Of a stretch of DNA of 7,514 nucleotides, positions 1 through 6,061 are shown piece by piece. Source of the DNA: Ectopseudomonas composti. Its GTDB lineage: Bacteria > Pseudomonadota > Gammaproteobacteria > Pseudomonadales > Pseudomonadaceae. The stretch is taken from contig CAMPIF010000202.1 in NCBI GenBank assembly GCA_946886245.1, positions 1-7,514 of the forward strand. Reading direction: 5' to 3'. A program made the position numbers and the translations under genes. The notes under the pieces were generated by a model. That model was not told where the DNA came from. It did not search any database and saw nothing but the letters and a program-made list of their open reading frames with translations. Every line of letters starts with the position of its first letter. The stretch's first letter is position 1.

Positions 1-972
1 GAACAGGTCGTTGCCGAACTGACCATTGAGGTCCAGGCCCTGGCCCAGCTGCCGGTTGATCTGGTCGGTGATCGACAGGGCCAGACGGCCCACGGCGTTC
101 AGCGAGGTGTCGAGCACGTCTTCGCGATAGCGCAGCAGGCCGCCCATCTCGCCACCGGTGATCAGGGAGGTGACGTTCTGCCGCGAGTTGCCGCTGACGA
201 ACTGGATTTCGCTGCGCAGCGGGTCGGACTGCCCCGGCACCACTTCGAGACGCGCCGCATCCTTGCCAACCACCAGGGGCTGGCCGGAGCCGATGAACAG
301 GTTGTAGGTGTTGTCGTCCTGAGGAACAACCGTCACACCGACGAACTCGGAAAGTTTGCGCACGGCCTCCTCACGGGCGTCGAGCAGGTCGTTCGGCGCC
401 TGTCCGTTGGAAGCTGCGATGGCAATCGCGTCGTTGTAGCCGGCAATCGAGGTCGCCAACTGGTTAACCTGATCGGTCACCGCCGACAGCTGTTTGTTGA
501 TGAATGCGTTCTGCTCGTTCAGACGGTCGTAGACGGTATTGAAACGCTTGGCCAGCCCCTCTGCCTCCGACAGCGCCAACTGCCGTGCAGGTACGTTGGC
601 CGGGTCTTCGGCTGCGGTTTGCAGAGCAGAGAACAGTTTCTGCAGGGCTGGGGTGACACCGGTGGTGCTACCCGCGAGCAGGGAATCGAGCTGGTTGATC
701 TGACTCAGGTAGGCCTTGGTATCACTGTTGAGCGCCGTACTGCTGCGTACCTGGGTAGTGAGGAACTCGTTGTAGATGCGACGAACATCAGTCAGGGTCG
801 TACCCGAACCGATATAGCCGGCGCCACTGAACTGCGGCGTGCGCGTGGCCTGGATCGTGTCCTGCCGCGAGAAACCAGGCGTATTGACGTTCACGATGTT
901 ATGGCCGGTAACAGCCAGCGAAGTCTTGTTCGCCGCCAGCCCCGAGAGGCCTATGTTCAATAGGTCAGCCAT
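1..972 (-). CDS. flgK: Flagellar hook-filament junction protein FlgK (HAP1), N-terminal part, cut by window edge
   Basis: FlgK is the first junction protein between hook and filament; it is exported by the flagellar type III apparatus and has no cleaved signal peptide. The frame is open from the ATG at 972 to base 1, giving 324 codons of a protein usually about 550-700 residues long, so the C-terminal half lies outside the window. Residues 1-35 carry the hallmark N-terminal rod/hook-type segment (MADLLNIGLSGLAANKTSLA, then TGHNIVNVNTPGFSRQ). Residues roughly 130-210 look helical and polar (LSEAEGLAKRFN, DQVNQLATSIAGYNDAIA, DLLDAREEAVRKLSEFVGV), as in the coiled D1 region of FlgK. The start is supported by GAGG at 980-983, seven bases upstream; this site overlaps the flgJ stop codon, and only nine bases separate the genes, which suggests translational coupling. 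No frameshift or stop is seen. Identification is firm; the missing half cannot be assessed. Confidence 0.97.
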   Translation of the reverse strand, partial: MADLLNIGLSGLAANKTSLAVTGHNIVNVNTPGFSRQDTIQATRTPQFSGAGYIGSGTTLTDVRRIYNEFLTTQVRSSTALNSDTKAYLSQINQLDSLLAGSTTGVTPALQKLFSALQTAAEDPANVPARQLALSEAEGLAKRFNTVYDRLNEQNAFINKQLSAVTDQVNQLATSIAGYNDAIAIAASNGQAPNDLLDAREEAVRKLSEFVGVTVVPQDDNTYNLFIGSGQPLVVGKDAARLEVVPGQSDPLRSEIQFVSGNSRQNVTSLITGGEMGGLLRYREDVLDTSLNAVGRLALSITDQINRQLGQGLDLNGQFGNDLF

Positions 973-979
973 GGTTCAA

Positions 980-984
980 CCTCA
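980..984 (-). promoter_or_regulatory. flgK ribosome binding site overlapping the flgJ stop codon
   Basis: On the minus strand the bases read TGAGG: the TGA (984-982) ends flgJ and GAGG (983-980) is the Shine-Dalgarno core for flgK, seven bases before its ATG at 972. A ribosome finishing flgJ would therefore stop on the flgK binding site. Translational coupling is an inference from this overlap. Confidence 0.7.
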
Positions 985-2166
985 AGTCCTTGTGGTGGCG
1001 CTATCGGCAGCGGCGATTGCTTGGTAGGTCTGCATCTTGCGAGCGATCTGCGAGATCTTGCGCGCATAATTAGGATCGGTGGCGTAACCGGCCTGCTGCA
1101 GCTCCTTGACGAAACGCTCCGGGTTCTCGGTGACGTTCAGCGCTTTTTCGTAGCGACCGTTGTTCTGCAGAAAGCTGACGTAATCGTCGAAGCTCTGCGC
1201 ATAGGAGTCATAGGCACGGAAGCTGGCTGCCTCCTTGACCGCCTTGCCACCCTTGTATTCCGTGGTCAGCACGCGGGCCGACTCGCCCTCCCAGCTGCCA
1301 TGGGACTTGATACCGAACAGGTTGTGGCTGCTTTCGCCATCACGGGTGCGGATGATCGACTTGCCCCAACCGGTTTCCAGCGCAGCCTGGGCCACCAGGT
1401 AACGCGGGTCGACACCGATCTTCTCGGCAGCGGCCTCCGCCATCGGCAGCATGGTGGCGACGAATTCCTGGGGTGAGCTGAATGCGGCCTTGCCCGGCGC
1501 CAGCGGCGGCTGAGCAATACGACGGCCCGTCAATGCATCGCTATTGCCAAGGCTCAGGCCTCGATCCTTGGGCGCGGCGCTGGCCTGCGCCGGAATCCAG
1601 TCACTGCCGGCCAGGGTCTTGCCCTCGCCTTCTGCAGCCGATGGCACGATACCGGCCAACAGGCGATCTGCCAGTTTGCCCGGCACGGAGAGACGACGGC
1701 GATTGAGCATCGCCACATCATCACGAAAGCCTTCGCTAGTGGCGACCTGGTCAGCCTTCGACTCGCTCACGGCCGCGACCGGTTGCTCGATCTGCGCGAA
1801 GGGATTTGGCCGGCTCGATGGCTGCTTGATCTTCGACATCTGCCGCACCAGCACGTCAGCTAAGCCGATGCCACGCCCTTCCTTGGAGAGCGTCACCGCC
1901 AGTTGCTGGTCGTGCATGTCCTGATAGGTCTTGCTCTCGTTGCTGTTCATGAAGTTGCCCTCGCCGAACACGGCGTTGGCCGAACGCATGGCTTTGAGCA
2001 TTTCGTTAAGGAACAGCGATTCGAACTCCTGCGCAACCTTGCGGATGTTCTGCTCGGTGTCACCGCCCACCTTGAACTGGTTGAGGCGGTTCAGGTCGGT
2101 GTAGGCACCGCTGTCGATCGGGCTTTTACCGCCTGCCAGCAGACCGGCTGAAAGTCGAGAGTCCAT
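982..2166 (-). CDS. flgJ: Flagellar rod cap and peptidoglycan hydrolase FlgJ
   Basis: FlgJ caps the growing rod in the periplasm and hydrolyses peptidoglycan so that the rod can pass. The 394-residue product shows both domains. Residues about 40-110 are the rod-binding domain (FESLFLNEMLKAMRSAN, then YQDMHDQQLAVTLS and GIGLADVLVRQM). Residues about 232-385 are a glucosaminidase-type hydrolase domain: the motif AALETGWGK puts the likely catalytic glutamate at E264, HNLFGIK follows at 281-287, TTEYKGG at 301-307, and SFDDYVSFLQNNGRY at 325-339 contains the acidic pair D327/D328 near the position of a second essential acidic residue in Salmonella FlgJ. A linker of about 120 residues, rich in Ala, Pro and Ser, joins them, making the protein longer than the roughly 316-residue enteric form but similar to other Pseudomonas FlgJ. 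The ATG at 2166 is preceded by AAGAGG eight bases upstream. FlgJ has no signal peptide, as expected for export through the flagellar apparatus. Confidence 0.97.
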   Translation of the reverse strand: MDSRLSAGLLAGGKSPIDSGAYTDLNRLNQFKVGGDTEQNIRKVAQEFESLFLNEMLKAMRSANAVFGEGNFMNSNESKTYQDMHDQQLAVTLSKEGRGIGLADVLVRQMSKIKQPSSRPNPFAQIEQPVAAVSESKADQVATSEGFRDDVAMLNRRRLSVPGKLADRLLAGIVPSAAEGEGKTLAGSDWIPAQASAAPKDRGLSLGNSDALTGRRIAQPPLAPGKAAFSSPQEFVATMLPMAEAAAEKIGVDPRYLVAQAALETGWGKSIIRTRDGESSHNLFGIKSHGSWEGESARVLTTEYKGGKAVKEAASFRAYDSYAQSFDDYVSFLQNNGRYEKALNVTENPERFVKELQQAGYATDPNYARKISQIARKMQTYQAIAAADSATTRT

Positions 2167-2174
2167 AGGTTGTG

Positions 2175-2182
2175 CCTCTTTA
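2175..2182 (-). promoter_or_regulatory. flgJ ribosome binding site overlapping the flgI stop codon
   Basis: The minus strand reads TAAAGAGG: TAA (2182-2180) is the flgI stop, and AAGAGG (2180-2175) is a good Shine-Dalgarno sequence eight bases before the flgJ ATG at 2166. This repeats the stop/SD overlap seen between flgJ and flgK and supports both gene boundaries. Confidence 0.65.
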
Positions 2183-3499
2183 AATCACGATCAGGTCAGC
2201 CTGAAGGGCGCCGGCTTGCTTGAGCGCCTCCAGGATGGCCATGAGGTCGGACGGCGCTGCGCCTACCTGGTTAACTGCACGGACAATCTCGTCCAGGCTG
2301 GTACCAGGGCCGAACTTGAACATCGGTTTGGCCTCTTCCTCGGCGTCCACGCGAGAATTGGGCACCACTGCGGTCTGGCCGCCGGAGAATGCCTCGGGCT
2401 GGCTGACGATGGGGTCTTCGGTGATGGTCACGGTCAGGCTGCCGTGTGTGACTGCCGCCGGCTGTACCTTGACGTCCTGACCGATGACGATGGTGCCGGT
2501 ACGCGAGTTGATGATGACCTTGGCCACCGCTTTACCTGCCTCGACCTGCAGGTTTTCGAGGATCGACAGATAGTCGACGCGCTGGTTCGGATCGAGCGGT
2601 GCGCTGACGCGAATCGAGCCGCCATCGATGGCCTGGGCGACACCAGGGCCAAGCAGGTCGTTGATCTGATCGACGATGTTCTTCGCCGTGGTGAAATCGG
2701 GGCGATTGAGGTTCAAGGTCAGGTAATTGCCCTGATCGAAACCACTCGGCACCGGACGCTCGACGGTCGCCCCACCGGGAATACGACCGGCAGACGGCAC
2801 GTTGACGGTGATGCGCGAGCCATCGGCGCCGCTGGCGTCGAAACCACCGACCACCAGGTTGCCCTGGGCGATGGCGTAGACGTTACCGTCAATGCCCTTG
2901 AGCGGCGTCATCAGCAGGCTGCCACCGCGCAGACTCTTGGCGTTACCGATGGAGGAAATGGTGATATCGATGGTCTGTCCCGGCTTGGCGAACGCCGGCA
3001 GGTCGGCATGCACCGACACGGCTGCGACGTTCTTCAGCTGCACGTTGCCGCCTGGCGGCACCTTGATGCCGAACTGCGCCAACATGTTGTTGAAGGTCTG
3101 CACGGTAAAGGGGGTCTGCGTGGTCTGGTCGCCGCTGCCATTGAGGCCGACCACCAGGCCGTAGCCGATCAACTGGTTGCTGCGCACGCCCTGGATCGAC
3201 GCCAGATCCTTCAAACGCTCGGCCTGGGTCGGCAAGCTCAACAACAGGCACGCCAGCATGGTTGCCAGCAGCAGCCAGTCGTTGGCACCACGGCGGCGAT
3301 AGCCGCGATGAGCGACCGCGAACTGTCGACGGCACGCCCCGGCTTGTGTCGACTCACTGCCATGAGCTCGCCCCCCTCGCCGGGTAACCGAAGTCACTGC
3401 GAAAGCCTTGCGCGCCGAGCCGCCGGTCGTCACTCGCGCGTACCAATTGGACAGGTGCTCGAGTAACAGGGACGGAGAATGAGTCAGCCAGGTTTTCAT
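2180..3499 (-). CDS. flgI: Flagellar P-ring protein FlgI, with unusually long N-terminus
   Basis: FlgI forms the P ring around the rod in the peptidoglycan layer and is normally exported by Sec with a short cleaved signal peptide. The frame encodes 439 residues; from E94 ([20 protein letters not shown]) to the end ([15 protein letters not shown]) it is a complete mature FlgI of 346 residues, close to the family norm. Conserved stretches include [55 protein letters not shown] and [20 protein letters not shown]. The hydrophobic core of the signal peptide is residues 75-90 ([16 protein letters not shown]), with likely cleavage after TQA at 93. About 70 further residues precede it, rich in Arg and low in acidic residues. 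The ATG at 3499 lies 16 bases after the flgH stop and has a G-rich binding site (GGGGTG, 3506-3511). No ATG, GTG or TTG occurs in frame between residue 36 and M81, and M81 would leave only 13 residues before the cleavage site. The gene is certain; the start is not. Confidence 0.93.
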   Translation of the reverse strand: MKTWLTHSPSLLLEHLSNWYARVTTGGSARKAFAVTSVTRRGGRAHGSESTQAGACRRQFAVAHRGYRRRGANDWLLLATMLACLLLSLPTQAERLKDLASIQGVRSNQLIGYGLVVGLNGSGDQTTQTPFTVQTFNNMLAQFGIKVPPGGNVQLKNVAAVSVHADLPAFAKPGQTIDITISSIGNAKSLRGGSLLMTPLKGIDGNVYAIAQGNLVVGGFDASGADGSRITVNVPSAGRIPGGATVERPVPSGFDQGNYLTLNLNRPDFTTAKNIVDQINDLLGPGVAQAIDGGSIRVSAPLDPNQRVDYLSILENLQVEAGKAVAKVIINSRTGTIVIGQDVKVQPAAVTHGSLTVTITEDPIVSQPEAFSGGQTAVVPNSRVDAEEEAKPMFKFGPGTSLDEIVRAVNQVGAAPSDLMAILEALKQAGALQADLIVI

Positions 3500-3515
3500 C
3501 TACAGCACCCCGAGA

Positions 3516-4238
3516 TCAGAACGGCCACAGCGGGCTCATGAAGAAACGACTCATCCAGCCGGGCTGACTGGCATCGGCGAAGGCGCCAGTCCCGGAATAG
3601 GTGATGCGCGCATCGGCAACCCGCGTGGAAGACACGGTGTTGTCAGTGGAGATGTCGTCGGCACGCACCAGGCCGGAGATACGCATGAGTTCGTCGCCGG
3701 TATTGAGCGTCATCCACTTCTCGCCACGTACGGCCAGAATGCCGTTGGGCAGCACTTCAGCGACGGTCACGGTGACCGAACCGGACAGGCTGTTGCTCTG
3801 CCCTGCCTGACCAGAGCCTGTGGCGTCACGCTGGGAATTCCAGCTCGAATCCAGGCTCAGATTGTTGTTGGTCATACCCAGGGCACTGAGGCTGCGCAGC
3901 GGGTTGTCCGGCGCAACGGTCATACCGAACAGGCTGGGCACGCCCATCGTGGCGCTGCTGTCCTTCTGGATATTGCTGTTGGCATTCTTGCTGGCCTGGG
4001 TACGCTCGTTCAGGGTGATGGTAATGATGTCACCCACGCGAAATGCCTTGCGGTCGTCATACAGGCCATTTTCGAAGCCGGCCTGATAGATCGAGCCATT
4101 GTTCTGCGCAGCCGGCAACGGCGTGCGCGGCAACACCGGCGCGTAATAGGGATCATCCGGCTTGGCTGTTGGCGCTACGCAGCCGCTGCCCAGCAGCAGG
4201 CCAGCCAACAGGGGTAAACAGAGAATTTGCCGGTTCAT
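3516..4238 (-). CDS. flgH: Flagellar L-ring lipoprotein FlgH
   Basis: FlgH is the outer-membrane lipoprotein that forms the L ring, the bushing through which the rod and hook leave the cell. The 240-residue product starts [20 protein letters not shown], a lipoprotein signal with C20 as the expected lipidated cysteine. Conserved FlgH stretches follow: [93 protein letters not shown], and the C-terminal [14 protein letters not shown]. An in-frame GTG two codons upstream (4244) is rejected because it lies only two bases from the GAGG binding site at 4247-4250, whereas the ATG at 4238 lies eight bases from it. The gene is 38 bases after flgG and 16 before flgI. One oddity: the residues before the cysteine are L-G-S-G, with glycine at -3 where leucine is usual. 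Identification is firm. Confidence 0.97.
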   Translation of the reverse strand: MNRQILCLPLLAGLLLGSGCVAPTAKPDDPYYAPVLPRTPLPAAQNNGSIYQAGFENGLYDDRKAFRVGDIITITLNERTQASKNANSNIQKDSSATMGVPSLFGMTVAPDNPLRSLSALGMTNNNLSLDSSWNSQRDATGSGQAGQSNSLSGSVTVTVAEVLPNGILAVRGEKWMTLNTGDELMRISGLVRADDISTDNTVSSTRVADARITYSGTGAFADASQPGWMSRFFMSPLWPF

Positions 4239-4246
4239 AACCACTA

Positions 4247-4250
4247 CCTC
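4247..4250 (-). promoter_or_regulatory. flgH ribosome binding site that decides the start
   Basis: GAGG on the minus strand lies eight bases before the ATG at 4238 and only two bases before the upstream GTG at 4244, which selects the ATG as the flgH start. Confidence 0.6.
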
Positions 4251-4276
4251 GCGGCGTTCACAACAGTGTCAAGAAA

Positions 4277-5062
4277 TCAGAGGTTCTGCGTCACGAAGGA
4301 CAGCATCTGATCGGCGGTGGAAATCACCTTGGAGTTCATTTCGTAGGCGCGCTGGGTGGTGATCATGTTCACCATCTCCTCCACCACGCTGACGTTGGAG
4401 TTTTCCAGGGTGTTCTGCAGCGTGGTGCCCAGACCGTTGAGGCCGGGGTTGCCCACCTGCGGCGCGCCACTGGAACCGGTCTCCAGGAACAGGTTGTTAC
4501 CGATGGCCTCCAGGCCAGCCGGGTTGACGAAGTCGGCCAGCTGGATATTGCCGATGATCTGCGGCTGCGGATTGCCGGTGGTGGTCACCGAGACAGTGCC
4601 GTCCTCGCCGACGGTGAAGGTGCGCACTTCGTTCGGCAGCACGATCGCCGGCTCCAGGGCAAACCCCTGGGACGTGACGATCTGTCCATCGGAGTTCAGG
4701 TGAAAGCTGCCATCACGGGTATAGGAAACGGTGCCGTCGGGCTGCAGGATCTGGAAGAAACCACGACCATTCACCGCCATATCCATCGGCTGCTCGGTGG
4801 TTTGCAGACTGCCGGCGGTGAAGATCTTCTGCGTACCCACCACCCGCACACCGGTGCCGAGCTGCAAACCTGAGGGCAACTCGCTGTCCTGGCTGGACTG
4901 GCCACCCGGCTGACGACGGATCTGATAGAGCAGATCCTCGAATTCCGCGCGATCACGCTTGAAACCAGTGGTCGCGACGTTGGCCAGGTTGTTGGAAATG
5001 GTGGTCAGGTTCATGTCCTGAGCGGACAAACCGGTCTTGCTGACCCACAGTGCCGGAAGCAT
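4277..5062 (-). CDS. flgG: Flagellar distal rod protein FlgG
   Basis: FlgG builds the distal rod that crosses the periplasm and outer membrane; it is exported by the flagellar type III system. The product is 261 residues, a normal length. The N-terminal rod motif is at about 16-42 (DMNLTTISNNLANVATTGFK, then RDRAEF). Residues 46-74 (YQIRRQPGGQSSQDS, then ELPSGLQLGTGVRV) are the FlgG-specific segment that distinguishes the straight rod from the flexible hook. The central motif is at 93-104 (MDMAVNGRGFFQ), and the C-terminal pairing helix is at about 218-261 (TLENSNVSVVEEMVNMITTQ, RAYEMNSKVI). The ATG at 5062 is preceded by GAGGAGA, a strong binding site, seven bases upstream. It is 46 bases after flgF and 38 before flgH, within the flgF-flgK operon. 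Nothing is broken or missing. Confidence 0.98.
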   Translation of the reverse strand: MLPALWVSKTGLSAQDMNLTTISNNLANVATTGFKRDRAEFEDLLYQIRRQPGGQSSQDSELPSGLQLGTGVRVVGTQKIFTAGSLQTTEQPMDMAVNGRGFFQILQPDGTVSYTRDGSFHLNSDGQIVTSQGFALEPAIVLPNEVRTFTVGEDGTVSVTTTGNPQPQIIGNIQLADFVNPAGLEAIGNNLFLETGSSGAPQVGNPGLNGLGTTLQNTLENSNVSVVEEMVNMITTQRAYEMNSKVISTADQMLSFVTQNL

Positions 5063-5076
5063 ATCGATTCTCCTCG

Positions 5077-5096
5077 GACGCCGGTTTTACGGCGCC
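5077..5096 (-). other. Hairpin directly upstream of the flgG ribosome binding site
   Basis: On the minus strand GGCGCCG, a six-base loop TAAAAC, and CGGCGTC form a seven-pair stem with one G-U pair. It ends exactly where the flgG binding site (GAGGAGA, 5070-5076) begins. There is no U tract, so termination is unlikely; an effect on RNA stability or on ribosome loading is possible. Function is inferred only. Confidence 0.35.
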
Positions 5097-5108
5097 GCGT
5101 GCTGGTAA

Positions 5109-5849
5109 TTAGCTAATTTGCAAAACCCGCGCCATGGCCGACGAATTGTCCTCGGCGGTGCGCATCATCTTGACCGACAGCTCGAACTGACGGGACAGGG
5201 AGAGGATCGCGGTCATTTCTTCAACGGCATTGACGTTGCTCGCCTCGAGGAAACCCGATGTCACCTGAACGGTCGCATCGGCCTCTACCTCGGGCCGGCC
5301 CTTGACGCGGATCAGACCATCGGTGCCCTTCTCCATGCTTTTCGGATCAGGGTTGACCAGCTTGATGCGGTCGACCTCCGCCAATACGTTGGGATCTTCA
5401 CCAAGCGCACGAATACTGATGGTGCCGTCCTGGCCAATCTCCACCTTCTGCTCTGGCGGCACGGCAATCGGCCCGGCATTGCCCATGACCGGCAAACCAT
5501 TGCCGGTACGCAGCACGCCCAGAGCATCGATATTCAGGCTGGCAGTACGTACGTAGGCCTCGCTGCCATCGGGTGTCTGCACGGCGATCCAGCCTTTGCC
5601 ACCAATGGCGACATCCAGGTCACGACCGGTTTCCTGCAGCGAGCCCGGGCGAAAATCCGTAGCCGGACGTTCGCTCATGGCAAATACACGCGCCGGGTGG
5701 GTTTCACCGAACAGCGGCATGGAGCGCGCCTGCTCGAAATCGCGACGAAACCCCGAGGTGGAAACGTTCGCCAGGTTGTTGGCGTGGGCGCGCAGGGCCA
5801 GTGTGTTGTTCTGCGCTCCAGTCATGGAGACGTACAGCATCTTGTCCAT
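5109..5849 (-). CDS. flgF: Flagellar proximal rod protein FlgF
   Basis: FlgF is a proximal rod subunit assembled in the periplasm after export through the flagellar apparatus. From the ATG at 5849 the product has 246 residues. It begins MDKMLYVSMTGAQNNTLALR, followed by AHANNLANVSTSGFRRDFEQ, the family N-terminus. The central motif is DLDVAIGGKGWIAVQTPDG, and the C-terminal helix is GFLEASNVNAVEEMTAILSL, then SRQFELSVKMM. An ATG in the same frame at 5891 would add 14 residues unlike the family and lies upstream of the predicted transcription start near 5888, so it cannot be used from this promoter; GGAGAA seven bases before 5849 supports the shorter start. FlgF is the first gene of its transcription unit, 46 bases before flgG. 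No abnormality is seen. Confidence 0.97.
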   Translation of the reverse strand: MDKMLYVSMTGAQNNTLALRAHANNLANVSTSGFRRDFEQARSMPLFGETHPARVFAMSERPATDFRPGSLQETGRDLDVAIGGKGWIAVQTPDGSEAYVRTASLNIDALGVLRTGNGLPVMGNAGPIAVPPEQKVEIGQDGTISIRALGEDPNVLAEVDRIKLVNPDPKSMEKGTDGLIRVKGRPEVEADATVQVTSGFLEASNVNAVEEMTAILSLSRQFELSVKMMRTAEDNSSAMARVLQIS

Positions 5850-5898
5850 GGTAATTCTCCGAGTGGGCGACACGCCCTTGGCTCTTTGCATTGACTAC

Positions 5899-5914
5899 AG
5901 CAAGTGCCGTGCCA
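5899..5914 (-). promoter_or_regulatory. Sigma-54 (RpoN) promoter for the flgF operon
   Basis: The minus strand reads TGGCACGGCACTTGCT. This has the invariant GG (-24) and GC (-12) with exactly ten bases between them and matches the consensus TGGCAC-N5-TTGCW at every conserved base. The GC at 5901-5900 predicts transcription starting at about 5888, leaving a leader of about 39 bases before the flgF ATG at 5849. In P. aeruginosa, flgF and the following rod, ring and junction genes are described as RpoN-dependent genes activated by the FleS/FleR two-component system; a similar control here is inferred from the site and the gene order. Confidence 0.9.
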
Positions 5915-5926
5915 GTCTCGAAAAAC

Positions 5927-5972
5927 AAACACAAGATACTGATTTGAAAGGACTTTATAGGAAAGACAAGAT
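5927..5972. repeat. Pair of 11-bp direct repeats upstream of the flgF promoter
   Basis: On the minus strand ATCTTGTCTTT (5972-5962) and ATCTTGTGTTT (5937-5927) differ at one base and lie 35 bases apart. Relative to the predicted start at 5888 they sit at about -74 to -84 and -39 to -49. They could be binding sites for the response regulator that activates the operon, but the downstream copy is very close to the promoter and overlaps the IHF-like match, and chance in a short AT-rich region cannot be excluded. Confidence 0.3.
5932..5944 (-). promoter_or_regulatory. Possible IHF-type DNA-bending site
   Basis: The minus strand reads AATCAGTATCTTG, which matches eight of the nine defined positions of the IHF consensus WATCAANNNNTTR. 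It is centred about 50 bases upstream of the predicted start at 5888, in the AT-rich stretch between a remote activator and the sigma-54 promoter, where IHF commonly bends DNA. Such degenerate matches arise by chance, so this is tentative. Confidence 0.3.
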
Positions 5973-5983
5973 CACAAGGAAAT

Positions 5984-6006
5984 GCCGGCGGCGGGGTTTT
6001 GCCGGC
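5984..6006 (-). other. Second GC-rich hairpin between flgE and flgF
   Basis: GCCGGC occurs at both ends of this stretch and is self-complementary, so a six-pair stem can form around an 11-base loop. It lies between the larger inverted repeat and the AT-rich upstream region of the flgF promoter. No run of U follows on the minus strand (CATTTCC), so it is not a classical terminator by itself; it may add to the effect of the first hairpin. Confidence 0.35.
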
Positions 6007-6015
6007 TCTGCAACG

Positions 6016-6046
6016 GCAAAGCGGCAAGCCAGGCTTGCCGCTTTGC
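6016..6046 (-). terminator. Perfect 15-bp inverted repeat after flgE, probable terminator or RNA-end hairpin
   Basis: The arms (GCAAAGCGGCAAGCC and its exact complement) are separated by a single base, so the real RNA stem would be 13 pairs or so with a small loop. It begins 15 bases past the flgE stop codon and would stop or stabilise the transcript of the upstream hook genes just before the flgF promoter. The minus strand continues CCGTTGCAG without a U tract, so Rho-independent termination is not textbook; partial termination, protection of the mRNA 3' end, or a protein-binding palindrome are alternatives. Confidence 0.55.
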
Positions 6047-6061
6047 TTCAGCCCCGACTCA

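Noticed and set aside
3238..3363. A 41-codon minus-strand frame ([15 protein letters not shown]...) overlapping the flgI N-terminal extension, with a G-rich stretch upstream, considered as the true flgI start with a frameshift
   Set aside because: It ends at a stop before mature FlgI, the G-rich stretch is poorly spaced (GAGG 11 bases away), and joining it to FlgI would need a frameshift while the longer frame is already intact.
3371..3376. A run of six C as a possible sequencing or phase-variation indel in flgI
   Set aside because: The frame is the same before and after it, from the ATG at 3499 to mature FlgI, so an indel would break rather than repair the gene; the run is also short.
2216..3466. 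A plus-strand open frame of 416 codons opposite flgI
   Set aside because: It is antisense to clear FlgI, with a composition (many His, Asp, Arg, Gln) typical of a complementary-strand shadow and no family resemblance.
4239..4276. A TTGACA sequence between flgG and flgH as a sigma-70 -35 box
   Set aside because: No acceptable -10 box follows at 16-18 bases; the gap is too short and the genes sit in an operon.
5850..5891. An upstream in-frame ATG for flgF at 5891
   Set aside because: It lies upstream of the predicted sigma-54 transcription start, adds residues absent from the family, and lacks a good binding site; the ATG at 5849 has one.
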